Part shown: in pieces, positions 18,542-27,546 of the stretch
Numbering within the stretch: the stretch's first letter is position 1
How the letters are laid out: each line of letters starts with the position of its first letter
From: a virus
DNA: 32,254 bases
IMG/VR virus record: IMGVR_UViG_3300027777_000092
Location: 1-32,254 of that record
Strand: one strand, 5' to 3'
Position numbers and translations under genes: made by a program
The notes under the pieces: model-generated
Told to the model about the DNA's origin: nothing
Database searches by the model: none
The model's input: the letters and a program-made list of their open reading frames with translations, nothing else

Positions 18542-18979
18542 TTATCTTAAGCGGTTTAAATAAAATTGAACTTCTTCTTGCTGATCATGTAAAACAACAA
18601 ATCCTATGGTAATGTTGTACGCATTGTTATCGCTATCATCTTGAATCTGAACAGTTATGTTGTTTACTCGTGGTTCAAATTTACCAAGGCAGCGATATAT
18701 TTCATCTTTAAGTGAAAGAGCTGTAAAAATACTAGCAGGCTCAAATAATAATGCACGAACACCACTGCCAATTTCAGGATGAAACGGGTGATCATGAAAA
18801 CTTGTCAACACTATATTCTTAATGCTATTTTTTACGGCATCAATGTCAGTAATTGGACGAATGTCTTTAAGAACCGGATGAACTATGAATGACAAGTCCA
18901 AATCAGAATACATATTTTTCTTAGCAACATTACCTGAAGTAACAGTTGAAGAATTATAATCTGATAAGATATTACTCAT
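18542..18979 (-). CDS. 25: Baseplate wedge subunit gp25 (lysozyme-like fold)
   Basis: A 145-residue protein of the gp25/gpW family, which contacts the sheath and joins gp6 and gp53 at the wedge core. The diagnostic features are FHPEIGSGVRALLFEP at residues 66-81 and the EPR motif at 102-104 (KFEPRVNNI). T4 gp25 is about 132 residues, so the size fits. This family adopts a lysozyme-like fold but is structural. A TATAAATA box ends 7 nt before the ATG at 18979, and AAGG between them looks like a weak Shine-Dalgarno site. If transcription starts at the T4 distance, that AAGG would not be on the mRNA. Confidence 0.95.
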   Translation of the reverse strand: MSNILSDYNSSTVTSGNVAKKNMYSDLDLSFIVHPVLKDIRPITDIDAVKNSIKNIVLTSFHDHPFHPEIGSGVRALLFEPASIFTALSLKDEIYRCLGKFEPRVNNITVQIQDDSDNNAYNITIGFVVLHDQQEEVQFYLNRLR

Positions 18980-18986
18980 TACCTTC

Positions 18987-18994
18987 TATTTATA
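18987..18994 (-). promoter_or_regulatory. T4-type late promoter (TATAAATA) for gp25-gp6-gp7
   Basis: An exact TATAAATA directly after the TGA stop (18997-18995) of the cadherin-repeat gene, with 7 nt (GAAGGTA) before the gp25 ATG. It probably drives the gp25, gp6 and gp7-like genes. Confidence 0.7.
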
Positions 18995-21900
18995 TCAAAC
19001 AGTCTTGCCTGATTTTGGCCCGCCACTTACAACACGAACTTCAATTGGTGCTGCATCTCCAGGTTTAGTTTTTCCTGCAGTATTGATTCCTGCGCTTTGA
19101 ATTTGATTATAAAGAGCAAGATCATCACCGCAATAATAATCAATAACATTGTTTGACATACCACCAGTATCGTGTACAGTAACACGTCCGCTGCCAACTG
19201 GCGTTTTATCTTTAGCATAACGTATTTCAAGAATTGTATTGCCAGTCCAATAGTTTGAAGCAACACTTATGCCTGGTACTAACGGACTATGATAACGCCC
19301 TTCAAATTGATTTGCAGCTGTTAATTTTCCGCTGCTAACTTCACTTGCAGTAGTACGATCAATACTTGCATTGCCATATGCCGTCATATACAATGGCATC
19401 CAATCACCAGTAGCAGCAGAGTCACGATTATAGAATGCTCTTATGACACTTGTGTTGCGTGTTATTTCATTTTCTATAACAGATGCACGCCCACTATAAT
19501 CAGTTTTTAACATGCCATCCCATTCAGCATGTTTATTCAATTCATCCGCAACTAAAGTTAAATATGTTTGTTTATATTGGGCATCTTTACTATCATCAGT
19601 TGTTCGACTGATATTATCATGATAAGAATATGCAAGAGTATTTAATACCGCAAGCATACGATTATAATTTTCCAAATCTTTTCCAGATAATATACTTACC
19701 TTAGCTGAATCTTTATTTAAATGTTCTTTAAGTTGGAAAATAAATGCGTCATAATCATCTTTTGGCTTAGGATTGTATGATGCATTGGCCACCGGTGAAA
19801 CTACTCCTTCAACTGCAGGAGGAGGAGTGCCTAACGGTATATTTGTAGGATTGGGCACGCGCGATCCTCCAGGCAAATAGTTGGTTGTTTTGCAAACATC
19901 AAGATTGTTTAAATTATTAAGTATATCAGATAATCCAGTGATGCCCGCAAAGTTATTTAATATATCATTAATCTTATTGACTAATGCCATTCCAGTAAGA
20001 CCTTGAGCAGCTAATAATGCTTCAATAAGAGTCTCTGGTTTAATCTTTTTAGGACTAGCTAATTCACTAATCTTTTTGATTGCATCATATTGTTTTGCAA
20101 GAGCATCAAGCTGAGATAGCAACGAGGCAGCGGTTGGATTATTAAGAAGCAATTCTTCTGCTTTCTTAATACCCATTTCCATAAGGCGATGAGGTAAATT
20201 CTTAGTACAATCTGCCAAATTTTGCACTTGATTTACCACCTGCAAATCTGATATTTCAAAAGTATCAAGAATCGATACATCAGTAACACTTCCGCCAAGA
20301 GTATTTGATTTGGATTGAAACGTTGGAACACTATCAGAAAAATCAGCACGGGTTACATTAAGAGAATATGTGGTTATGCTCGTGCCGTCTTCAGCAGTAC
20401 ATGAAACTATAAATTGATTATTACCAATCGTTACATCAAGCGGAGCACTAGACACACCAGACAGGACATCATCTCCTTCAACATCAATTTTTGCATTAGC
20501 ATCAACACAAGTTGATGTAAGAGTTAATGACGCAACATCAACTGGTAAATTAACTTGATATGCGGTAATTGCTGAAGAAAAAGACGGCACGAGATCTGCT
20601 CCGCTCGTAACTATATTTGATAGTGTTGACACATGAGATGCAGCAAGTCTTGTAACTGTGATTATGTATGTAGTGGTACTATTGTCCTGAGCAGTAACAA
20701 GAACTGTAATCGTATTGCTATTTCCTACCAATAAAAGTATTGTGGAACTAGCACTTCCGCTTATTACTGTTAATCCATTTACTTTAACAGTAGCACTAGA
20801 GTCAGTGACAGTTGGAGTTACTGTCACTGATGGGTATGCATAAGCTACGGTTGCGGTATATGTTAACGTGCCGGCGGCAAATACTGAACTTAATGTGCCA
20901 TGACTTAATGTTAAACTTGATAATGATGAAACGGTTAATGCAGTACGCGTAACGGTAATAGTATAATTTGTAACATTATGGTCTTGAGAAGTTACAGCAA
21001 TGTTAATTAGGTTTGAACCAGGCAACAAGGGTATGCTTCCACTAGATGAACCGCTTAAAACTGTTATACCATTGACAATTATTGTAGCAGTGCTATCAAC
21101 TGAAGTTGGAGTTATTGCGGCTGATGTGATAGAGTTACTTACGGTTGCCGTATATGATGTGGTCGCACTTAAAAAACTTGGACTTAATGTTAAACCGGTT
21201 AATGCTGATAGGTATGAAGAAGATGCTCGAGTGACAGTTATAACATATGTTAATGTGCCAGCTAATATACTAATTACATTAGATGATCCTACAGCTAAAC
21301 TTATACTACCGCTAGCAACTCCACTCGATACAACTATACCATTAACATATATTGTGCTTGTACTAGTTGGCGTAACTGTTATACTTGATGTATCATTTGT
21401 TACATTTAAAGTATAATTTGGGACAGCACTATTAAAAGCAGGACTTAATGTTCCGCTACTTACTGTTAAACCAGACAATGCAGGATTGCGCATAACTGTA
21501 AGAGTATATGAAGTAGTTGACGGATCTGCTGTACTTACTGTAATAACATTAGTTCCTACATTTAGCAGCAAAGGTAAACTTGATGTACCGCTTGTCACAA
21601 CATTACTATTGCTATTCGTGACAGTAATAGTATAAGTAGATGTAGGTACTATGACAAGTGATGTTATAGTATTTGGTATACTTAATGTATATGATGTTGT
21701 ACTATTTACAAATGCCGGGCTTAATGTTCCGCTGTTAACTAATAAACCGGTCAACGGTCCTGCTCTTATTACAGTTATTGTATATGTTAATTGTTGTCCA
21801 CCGCTTATTGCGGTGGTAATAATTGTAATTATGTTCGATCCAATTGAGACTGGTATACTTGCACTAGCACTTCCGCTCGTTACGGTTACTCCATTTACTG

Positions 21901-22054
21901 TAATAGTAGCTCCCCCTCCACTTATAGTTGGAGTAACGGTTACTGATGTAACGGTGGTTACAATTGCATCGGTATAATTATATTGAGATCCACTAAATGA
22001 TGGGCTTAACGCGCCGGAACTAATTGTTAAGTTTGTAAGAGGTACTGCAGCCAT
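18995..22054 (-). CDS. Hub-associated protein: six cadherin-like beta-sandwich repeats plus a C-terminal 3D domain
   Basis: A 1019-residue protein encoded between the spike and gp25. Residues about 6-567 are six tandem cadherin-like beta-sandwich repeats (PF12733 type) of 85-100 residues, each opening like LTNLTISSGALSPSF and closing like TYTITVTR. About 570-880 is mostly helical with a Pro-rich linker (PPPAVEGVVSPV). Residues about 883-1019 resemble a 3D (Asp-Asp-Asp) double-psi beta-barrel domain: YMTAYGNAS at the start, then VTVHDTGGM with Asp962 and NVIDYY with Asp972. Such domains occur in MltA-like transglycosylases and resuscitation factors that cut peptidoglycan. A role in cell-wall penetration at the hub is inferred from the domain and position. 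The first family Asp is unclear, so activity is uncertain. The ATG lies 4 bp after the spike gene stop. Confidence 0.82.
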   Translation of the reverse strand: MAAVPLTNLTISSGALSPSFSGSQYNYTDAIVTTVTSVTVTPTISGGGATITVNGVTVTSGSASASIPVSIGSNIITIITTAISGGQQLTYTITVIRAGPLTGLLVNSGTLSPAFVNSTTSYTLSIPNTITSLVIVPTSTYTITVTNSNSNVVTSGTSSLPLLLNVGTNVITVSTADPSTTSYTLTVMRNPALSGLTVSSGTLSPAFNSAVPNYTLNVTNDTSSITVTPTSTSTIYVNGIVVSSGVASGSISLAVGSSNVISILAGTLTYVITVTRASSSYLSALTGLTLSPSFLSATTSYTATVSNSITSAAITPTSVDSTATIIVNGITVLSGSSSGSIPLLPGSNLINIAVTSQDHNVTNYTITVTRTALTVSSLSSLTLSHGTLSSVFAAGTLTYTATVAYAYPSVTVTPTVTDSSATVKVNGLTVISGSASSTILLLVGNSNTITVLVTAQDNSTTTYIITVTRLAASHVSTLSNIVTSGADLVPSFSSAITAYQVNLPVDVASLTLTSTCVDANAKIDVEGDDVLSGVSSAPLDVTIGNNQFIVSCTAEDGTSITTYSLNVTRADFSDSVPTFQSKSNTLGGSVTDVSILDTFEISDLQVVNQVQNLADCTKNLPHRLMEMGIKKAEELLLNNPTAASLLSQLDALAKQYDAIKKISELASPKKIKPETLIEALLAAQGLTGMALVNKINDILNNFAGITGLSDILNNLNNLDVCKTTNYLPGGSRVPNPTNIPLGTPPPAVEGVVSPVANASYNPKPKDDYDAFIFQLKEHLNKDSAKVSILSGKDLENYNRMLAVLNTLAYSYHDNISRTTDDSKDAQYKQTYLTLVADELNKHAEWDGMLKTDYSGRASVIENEITRNTSVIRAFYNRDSAATGDWMPLYMTAYGNASIDRTTASEVSSGKLTAANQFEGRYHSPLVPGISVASNYWTGNTILEIRYAKDKTPVGSGRVTVHDTGGMSNNVIDYYCGDDLALYNQIQSAGINTAGKTKPGDAAPIEVRVVSGGPKSGKTV

Positions 22055-22058
22055 AAAA

Positions 22059-22844
22059 TTAGTTTAGTTTGATATTACTCCCCTTGATGATGGTATCAGC
22101 ACCATTTGACAATACATTTATTCCTTTGCCATTTATATTGGTTGCACTCTTTGAAGAATATGTTGCGCCTGCACCAGATGTAACAGCAATTCCTTTTGCA
22201 TTAACCGTGGTTGTTGCAAATGATGCAACATCTATATTCTTTGCAACCACAACCAATGTACCAGAAGTGGTTAAAGTATTTTTTCCTAAGACGGTTGTCA
22301 GGTTCATGCCATGAACGGTACTGGTGTTGGTACTATATACATCAGTCTTATTTGTGCCTGTAATATACAATGTATTGTTTCCTCCTATATGCAATGAATA
22401 GTCATCATGCACTGTAACTTTACCGCCAGCACCAATATTCATTGCATACTCATCAGCAATTTCCATTACATATTGAGCACCTACTTTAGTACGACGTGTT
22501 CCTTTTACAGTTTCATTATAATCACCATTTACTTCAAGATTATAGTTGCCATTCACAACCGTATTGCAATTGCCAAGAACAGTTATATTTACATGACCTT
22601 CAACTGTAATATTGTCTTCGCCATGAACTACTTTATAACCATTGCCATACACAGTAATAGTACGGTCACCGGTTGCATTAATTTCTTCGCTAGTACCACT
22701 CTTGTGTTGTCTTAGCAAACGCTCATGACCAAGAGTGTCATCAACTTCAAAAATGTGGCCACCGCGTGTTTGTGTTACATTATTAAATGGGTAAACCGAT
22801 CCATCGGTTGGATGCGGCCTGCTCCATGTTTCATTGTTTGCCAT
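22059..22844 (-). CDS. Central spike, gp5 C-terminal beta-helix as a separate gene
   Basis: A 261-residue protein starting MANNETWSRPHPTDG. After about 45 residues (TRGGHIFEVDDTLGHERL, a typical segment before the needle) it becomes a run of short repeats of the VxGxxxxx octad type, such as VYGNGYKVVHGEDNITVEGH and VNGNYNLEVNGDYNETVKG. These form the trimeric triple-stranded beta-helix that pierces the outer membrane in T4 gp5. In T4 it is joined to OB and lysozyme domains in one chain; here it is its own gene, immediately after the OB-CHAP gene. The start at 22844 is preferred to one at 22874 because it begins at the conserved sequence, avoids overlap with the upstream gene, and follows a late promoter box by 5 nt. 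Confidence 0.9.
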   Translation of the reverse strand: MANNETWSRPHPTDGSVYPFNNVTQTRGGHIFEVDDTLGHERLLRQHKSGTSEEINATGDRTITVYGNGYKVVHGEDNITVEGHVNITVLGNCNTVVNGNYNLEVNGDYNETVKGTRRTKVGAQYVMEIADEYAMNIGAGGKVTVHDDYSLHIGGNNTLYITGTNKTDVYSTNTSTVHGMNLTTVLGKNTLTTSGTLVVVAKNIDVASFATTTVNAKGIAVTSGAGATYSSKSATNINGKGINVLSNGADTIIKGSNIKLN

Positions 22845-22849
22845 AAGTA

Positions 22850-22857
22850 TATTTATC
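22850..22857 (-). promoter_or_regulatory. T4-type late promoter (GATAAATA) for the spike gene
   Basis: GATAAATA on the minus strand shares its GA with the TGA stop (22858-22856) of the OB-CHAP gene and lies 5 nt before the ATG at 22844. T4 geometry places transcription start on that ATG, again predicting a leaderless mRNA. Confidence 0.6.
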
Positions 22858-23860
22858 AGGCAATTATGGTACAAGTACTGCGAACACTAGATATGTTACG
22901 CGTCTTAGCATAGCAACCGTTTCCTTCTCGGCTACCAGCAGCATTTGTATTACCTTCAACTGTATTAAACTTTCCATTAGAGTCACTATCACTTGTTGCA
23001 ATACCTATATGGCTAAATGAAAATATAACAAGATCACCTGCATATACTTTACTTGGGCGAGTATTTAACTTGACCACACTACTTTTACTTCGTGCCCATT
23101 CTTCATAGCCTCCTCCTTTGAATGCACTAGCGCTCTTCGGCCGATTTGCTTCATCAAATACTCCGCTTTGTTTTACACACCAACTAACAAATGCGGCACA
23201 CCATGGAGCACGGTCATTATAGCCTCCTGGATATTCAGTTGTCTGCCAAAGTTCTTGAATACCCGGCCCTTGGTTTTCACTTGTTTCAAATGTTTTACCA
23301 ACTTTACTTTGGGCAGCTTGTATAATTGCAGTTTTAGCTGCGCTATTAACTACAATAGGAGTTTGCGGATTTTCAAGTGTTGAACACGCTCCGCCAGTTC
23401 CAACTGCGCTACCTCCAAAATTTTGTGCACCATTTGCTTGAGCCGCATAGCCAGCGCTTTTTCCAGATTGTGCTGTTGCACCAGTTGGCGTATCGCTGCC
23501 AACCTTATTAGGAAATACTCCGTGTGGATCAGCAAATCCTTGACCAATCACGCCCAATCCATTATCATAACCAACTGCACTGGGTATACTTCCAGTTACG
23601 ACCGGATCTTGCAATTCGGTAGCATCTCGGAAGAAACCAAATACCCATGAACCGGGAACTAGCCCTGTTGCGCTTTGTCCAATTCCACTAATACTGGGAC
23701 TGGTCACTGGCATAATACACGTAGCCCATGGAAGATCTTCTTTAGGTAAGTCCGTTGTATTATCCGTATGATAACCAAGGCATCTGACACGTACACGCCC
23801 TTGCTGTAATGGGTCACTTACATCTTCAACTACTGCAGTAAACCAATTGGTAATATTCAT
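22856..23860 (-). CDS. 5: gp5-like baseplate hub protein: OB fold plus CHAP peptidoglycan hydrolase
   Basis: A 334-residue protein. Residues 1-100 are the gp5-type OB fold (FTAVVEDVSDPLQQGRVRVR, then PWATCIMPVTSPS and GSWVFGFFRDA), which sits on the gp27 trimer. After a Gly/Ala-rich linker (about 100-165), residues about 170-334 form a CHAP/NlpC-P60-like amidase domain. The catalytic Cys is likely Cys221 (PWCAAFVSWC) and His is His284 (FSHIGIAT), with GDLVIF at 275-280 and VEGNTN at 301-306 as the usual flanking strands. T4 gp5 carries a glycosidase lysozyme at this place, so the cutting chemistry differs: amide or peptide bonds instead of sugar bonds. The start overlaps the stop of the gp27-like gene (TAATG). 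Confident in hub role and domain. Confidence 0.92.
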   Translation of the reverse strand: MNITNWFTAVVEDVSDPLQQGRVRVRCLGYHTDNTTDLPKEDLPWATCIMPVTSPSISGIGQSATGLVPGSWVFGFFRDATELQDPVVTGSIPSAVGYDNGLGVIGQGFADPHGVFPNKVGSDTPTGATAQSGKSAGYAAQANGAQNFGGSAVGTGGACSTLENPQTPIVVNSAAKTAIIQAAQSKVGKTFETSENQGPGIQELWQTTEYPGGYNDRAPWCAAFVSWCVKQSGVFDEANRPKSASAFKGGGYEEWARSKSSVVKLNTRPSKVYAGDLVIFSFSHIGIATSDSDSNGKFNTVEGNTNAAGSREGNGCYAKTRNISSVRSTCTIIA

Positions 23861-25263
23861 TATGCGCTATCTTTAATTATTTTTAAACGTGAAGTATATA
23901 CGCCTTCTTTAAATGTGTGTACGGCTACCGCTACCAAATATTCTCCACTCATTGATTTATCTAATTCTTCAGTATTAGTCTTATTGATATGACTATTATA
24001 TTCTGTAGGATCGGATGACTTGGGAACTTCTATTTTTATTTTGCGACCAGGATTAAGTCGGAAATCTCCATACACTTCAATTTCATGATTCATACTTTCA
24101 AGATTTGCAAGGTATGATTTGGCACGCCCAATGTTTTCTAACAATGGACCACTTGAATTGGGAGCACCATTGCTATTAGCTCCGCTATTAACTGATAATA
24201 AACTACGGCTAGCATCTGCACTATCTGTTAAATTTTGAGATGGCGATGTTTTTCCTTTTGAAAAGAAATTCATGGCTTGACCATATGCAGTATTTTCACT
24301 TAGTCGATTTTTAGCAACAGTATCATCTTTACTATAATTAAATATCTTACTAATGAAACTCTTTGTAGCATAATCGGTAACATCGGTGCGATTAGCGAAT
24401 CCTCCTTCAGTTGCCTGTTTGAGTTTATCCAACTTGATGTTACTTTTCATGTTGAGTATCTTACCCATTGATTCAGCATATGATTCTGGAGTCAATGAAG
24501 TATTCTTTAAGAACTGATGATAACGATATGTTGAATATAAAGGTCCTTTAAGTAGTGTAGTCAATGAAGATATCAATACCACCCCGCTGGAGATTGTATT
24601 GTATACAAAAAATGGCGCACCGTTAACATCATACGCTTTTTTGCGTAGCCATTCAACAGCTTTAAGCGGGCTCTGAATAGTTAAAATTCCATCAAAGGCA
24701 GTACTACATGCACCTCTTACAATTACTTTTGTCACATTTAAATCATTCTCAAAAATCTTTTGTATATTTGCTGCAACATTACCTTTTACACTACGGCTAA
24801 TGCGTTTAAGCATACTTAAGTACCCATAGTCACTAACTGCAATTAAATTATATTCTTGTGTTCCTATACTCGTAGGAGTCTTTTCATAGTTAGGATATTC
24901 CTTTACAATGAAATTAAGTTCAACATCACGTTGAGTTGTATTTGCAGGATCACTTTTTTGACGTGCAACATCAACCTTTTGTAATTTTACATTTATAATT
25001 TCTTGTCCGCTAATTGCAAAATCTTCAAAGAAATTTATTGTATCACGTATGCGGGCATTAAAAACAACCACAGGAGAAAATAATTCTTCAGTGATTGTAA
25101 AACTTGTTACTATATTTTGAATGTCAAGAGTTTTACCTTTTGAATTTTGCATACTTAATGACTTAACGGTATATGCTGATGGTATAAGTGCAACATTACC
25201 ACCTGCTCCTACTCCTTTAGGAGTATTTCTTGACAACGGAGAATTTAAACTGTTAAAGTCCAT
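23860..25263 (-). CDS. 27: Baseplate hub protein, gp27-like
   Basis: A 467-residue protein (T4 gp27 is 391). The N-terminal half has the tube-like hub pattern (YTVKSLSMQNSKGKTLDIQN, SFTITEELFSPVVVFNARIRD, then YPNYEKTPTSIGTQEYNLIAVSD split around residue 130). The next part (GYLSMLKRISRSVKG, then IQKIFENDL) is typical of gp27-type hubs, followed by a helical insertion and a C-terminal beta domain (GDFRLNPGRKIKIEVPK). It forms the trimeric cup between tube and spike and precedes its partner gp5, whose start overlaps its stop. I chose the ATG at 25263. An upstream TTG at 25269 is in frame but adds only two residues and lies next to the gp53 stop. Confidence 0.8.
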   Translation of the reverse strand: MDFNSLNSPLSRNTPKGVGAGGNVALIPSAYTVKSLSMQNSKGKTLDIQNIVTSFTITEELFSPVVVFNARIRDTINFFEDFAISGQEIINVKLQKVDVARQKSDPANTTQRDVELNFIVKEYPNYEKTPTSIGTQEYNLIAVSDYGYLSMLKRISRSVKGNVAANIQKIFENDLNVTKVIVRGACSTAFDGILTIQSPLKAVEWLRKKAYDVNGAPFFVYNTISSGVVLISSLTTLLKGPLYSTYRYHQFLKNTSLTPESYAESMGKILNMKSNIKLDKLKQATEGGFANRTDVTDYATKSFISKIFNYSKDDTVAKNRLSENTAYGQAMNFFSKGKTSPSQNLTDSADASRSLLSVNSGANSNGAPNSSGPLLENIGRAKSYLANLESMNHEIEVYGDFRLNPGRKIKIEVPKSSDPTEYNSHINKTNTEELDKSMSGEYLVAVAVHTFKEGVYTSRLKIIKDSA

Positions 25264-25269
25264 AAGCAA

Positions 25270-26640
25270 TTAAGAATTTAAAACAGTAAAATATGTTTTG
25301 CTAAAGTCACGTATCTTGTCTGGACGAACTACTTTTATTTTACGTTTAGCATCATTTTCAAGAGTTTCTTTTTCATAATTACTAATATAATTAAAATTAT
25401 ATGTTACTTTTGCATCTACAAATAATGGATGCCCTGTATTATTTCCAAGACTTCCCAAATCGGTAACAAGGCGCGGATCGCTTGATTCCGATCCTTCCCA
25501 TGAATATGTTTCAACTCCATTAACATATACCGCAAACAGTGTAGTATAACTTTGAGATGGTAAACAAGTTAATATATATGATGTCCCAGTCATATTGATT
25601 GATGGGAGACCGGTGTCAGTCCATTTACCATTAGTACCAGTAGGAAATAATATAGGAACTACTAATGGAGTAATTCCATTAGTTGTAAGTTGCGCAGTAT
25701 TTTTTAAACTTCCTTGAGGATAATTTGAATTTTGTTTTGTGATAACATCATACGCATTTTCATACATTATATTACCTTCATCATCAGTTGAATAATATTG
25801 ATATGGCGAATTTCTATATAATGGCCAAGTATAGTTTGAGCCTACACTCATATATCTTTTGTTAAAAATATAACTTTCTCTTGTATATAATCCAGCGGCA
25901 ATACCATTATATCCTACATTTGGACCATCGGCATCAGCTGTTTGGAATGTAACTATTGCAGCATCAATCCAGTCTTCTTTTAATGTTTGACAATCAGCAT
26001 ATGCTGCGGATTGGGTAACCGAATTATATGGATTAATCCATTGCAAAATATATTCACTGCTATTTAAAAAAGTATTGCGCAAGTCAAGCGATGAAGTATT
26101 AGCATACGCTGTTACTCCTCCATCATATGGTGTTATGTTGTATATTACAGCCTGCAATAAACGACGATCATAGCGCAAAATATTAGCACGCAATTGCGTT
26201 TCTAGTGATGTTAAAAATAGGTAAGGTAAATACCTATCATCAAGCGGAACAATTGAAAAATCACTATGTTGCTGACGAATAGAGTCAATGTTAGTCAATT
26301 CAGGATTAACACAAAATGAACTATACTTATCATATTCAGTACCAATCATGGTTTCAAAAACCAATGCGGACAATGGCCAAGCATTATTGATACCAGCTTT
26401 AAGAGAATCATTTAATATAAAAAGACTCCAATAATGCTGAGGAGTCTTATATAATAATTGAGATATTGTATCTGGACGATCACCATCAACAATATCATAG
26501 TATGTATAATAACTAACCTTATCTTCATTAAGATTGGTTATGTCAACTGTTCTTGATATATCAGTTAAATTTACATATGATCCTTCGCCATCGATGTCAT
26601 ATGATAATTTTGGAAATTGTGAAAAGAAATTTGTTGCCAT
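25270..26640 (-). CDS. 53: Baseplate wedge subunit gp53, enlarged
   Basis: A 456-residue protein, more than twice T4 gp53 (196). The N-terminal part matches gp53: FFSQFPKLSYDI, then GDRPDTISQLLYKTPQHYWS and LFILNDSLKAGINNAWPLS near residues 53-90. The conserved end also fits (YEKETLENDAKRKIKVVRP, then RDFSKTYFTVLN at the C-terminus). Between them lies an insertion of about 270 residues with Tyr-rich and beta-rich sequence, perhaps an added surface domain. gp53 joins gp6 and gp25 in the wedge core and contacts the hub. It begins 3 bp after the tube-cap gene stop. No Shine-Dalgarno sequence is visible. Confidence 0.9.
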   Translation of the reverse strand: MATNFFSQFPKLSYDIDGEGSYVNLTDISRTVDITNLNEDKVSYYTYYDIVDGDRPDTISQLLYKTPQHYWSLFILNDSLKAGINNAWPLSALVFETMIGTEYDKYSSFCVNPELTNIDSIRQQHSDFSIVPLDDRYLPYLFLTSLETQLRANILRYDRRLLQAVIYNITPYDGGVTAYANTSSLDLRNTFLNSSEYILQWINPYNSVTQSAAYADCQTLKEDWIDAAIVTFQTADADGPNVGYNGIAAGLYTRESYIFNKRYMSVGSNYTWPLYRNSPYQYYSTDDEGNIMYENAYDVITKQNSNYPQGSLKNTAQLTTNGITPLVVPILFPTGTNGKWTDTGLPSINMTGTSYILTCLPSQSYTTLFAVYVNGVETYSWEGSESSDPRLVTDLGSLGNNTGHPLFVDAKVTYNFNYISNYEKETLENDAKRKIKVVRPDKIRDFSKTYFTVLNS

Positions 26641-26643
26641 AAA

Positions 26644-27546
26644 TTAAACCGTTTTTGTTACCGTGCTGTTTACAACAGAGGCTTGAGTTGTGGTAGGATT
26701 AGCTGCACTGTTACCAGTTACATCAGCTGTTGCAGCTGGAACATTATAATTTGCAAGGAAACGACTCTTATCATATGGATTATTTTCAAGGAATTTAATA
26801 TCGTCTTTTGTAAGAGCACGCGATTCAATGAAGGTTAATGTTATTTCACTGTCTAATGGACTGCCATCAGTTCTCCACATATTAGCAATACTATTATATG
26901 TACTTGACATACTTTCCAAATAACATTCAAACAACTTAGGCAAGTATTCAATATCATTACCAGTTATACCATGAATAAACTGAATTGTCCATGTAGCTGG
27001 ATATTGTAATTGGTAAGCATTACCCTGTGGATATAAGCCAAGACGAAATGCTTTTGATATATCATTTATTCGTTGCGATTCATCAGATGATACAGAAATA
27101 AATTTAAACACAAATGAAAATCGGCGGGTGGCAGTTCCAGTAAACTGAGTAGTTATATTTTTATTTAAGGTGGCGCCAACGCCAATACTTACAGCTGATT
27201 GTACTTGTGAACTTGCTTTACCATAACTAGCCGATAATCCTTGTGCAAGATTACCTAAACTTTTTGGTATACCTCCAGCTATTGCACCCATACCAGCGCT
27301 TACACCAGCTCCTATATTACCGCCTGTGCCCAAACCTTCACGTGCAGCAGCCATACCAGCTCCTCCAGAGAATCCAAGTTCAGCATCATTATAAGTTGCT
27401 GCATCAGCAAATGCTATATTTTGCGGTATTGGCATACATACACAAACACTAGAACCAGGCTCAGTTCCAAAACTTTGGAATCTGATCATTGGGCGATCAG
27501 TTGTGGCTTGCAATTCAAGTGGGTATACTAATATTTGAGCGGACAT
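26644..27546 (-). CDS. 48: Baseplate tail-tube cap / initiator, gp48/gp54-like
   Basis: A 300-residue protein. Conserved parts are the N-terminal MPIPQNIAFADAATYND segment (about residues 38-54), an Ala/Gly-rich hydrophobic segment (about 57-110), and a C-terminal half with RRFSFVFKFISVS, YPATWTIQFIHG, LPKLFECYLESMSSTYN and ITLTFIESRALTKDDIK. These mark the tube-cap proteins on which the tail tube polymerises. gp48 and gp54 share the fold, so either name may apply. The frame is open upstream to 27756, but the ATG at 27546 is the start: conserved sequence begins there and it lies under the divergent promoter. It is the first gene of the leftward arm. Confidence 0.82.
   Translation of the reverse strand: MSAQILVYPLELQATTDRPMIRFQSFGTEPGSSVCVCMPIPQNIAFADAATYNDAELGFSGGAGMAAAREGLGTGGNIGAGVSAGMGAIAGGIPKSLGNLAQGLSASYGKASSQVQSAVSIGVGATLNKNITTQFTGTATRRFSFVFKFISVSSDESQRINDISKAFRLGLYPQGNAYQLQYPATWTIQFIHGITGNDIEYLPKLFECYLESMSSTYNSIANMWRTDGSPLDSEITLTFIESRALTKDDIKFLENNPYDKSRFLANYNVPAATADVTGNSAANPTTTQASVVNSTVTKTV

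Noticed and set aside
18995-22054. Spaced DNA similarity resembling a repeat array or CRISPR.
   Set aside because: The pattern follows about 90-residue protein repeats in frame; there are no short identical repeats with unique spacers.
25264-25269. TTG start at 25269 for the gp27-like gene.
   Set aside because: It adds only two residues and sits next to the gp53 stop; the ATG at 25263 is simpler.
23-27452. Many long open frames on the plus strand opposite the leftward genes (for example 11297-11944, 4301-4789, 7150-7659).
   Set aside because: They lie fully antisense to well-supported genes and have low-complexity Val/Leu/Pro/Thr composition caused by the opposite strand's Thr/Ser/Gly-rich codons. 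None has a recognisable domain.
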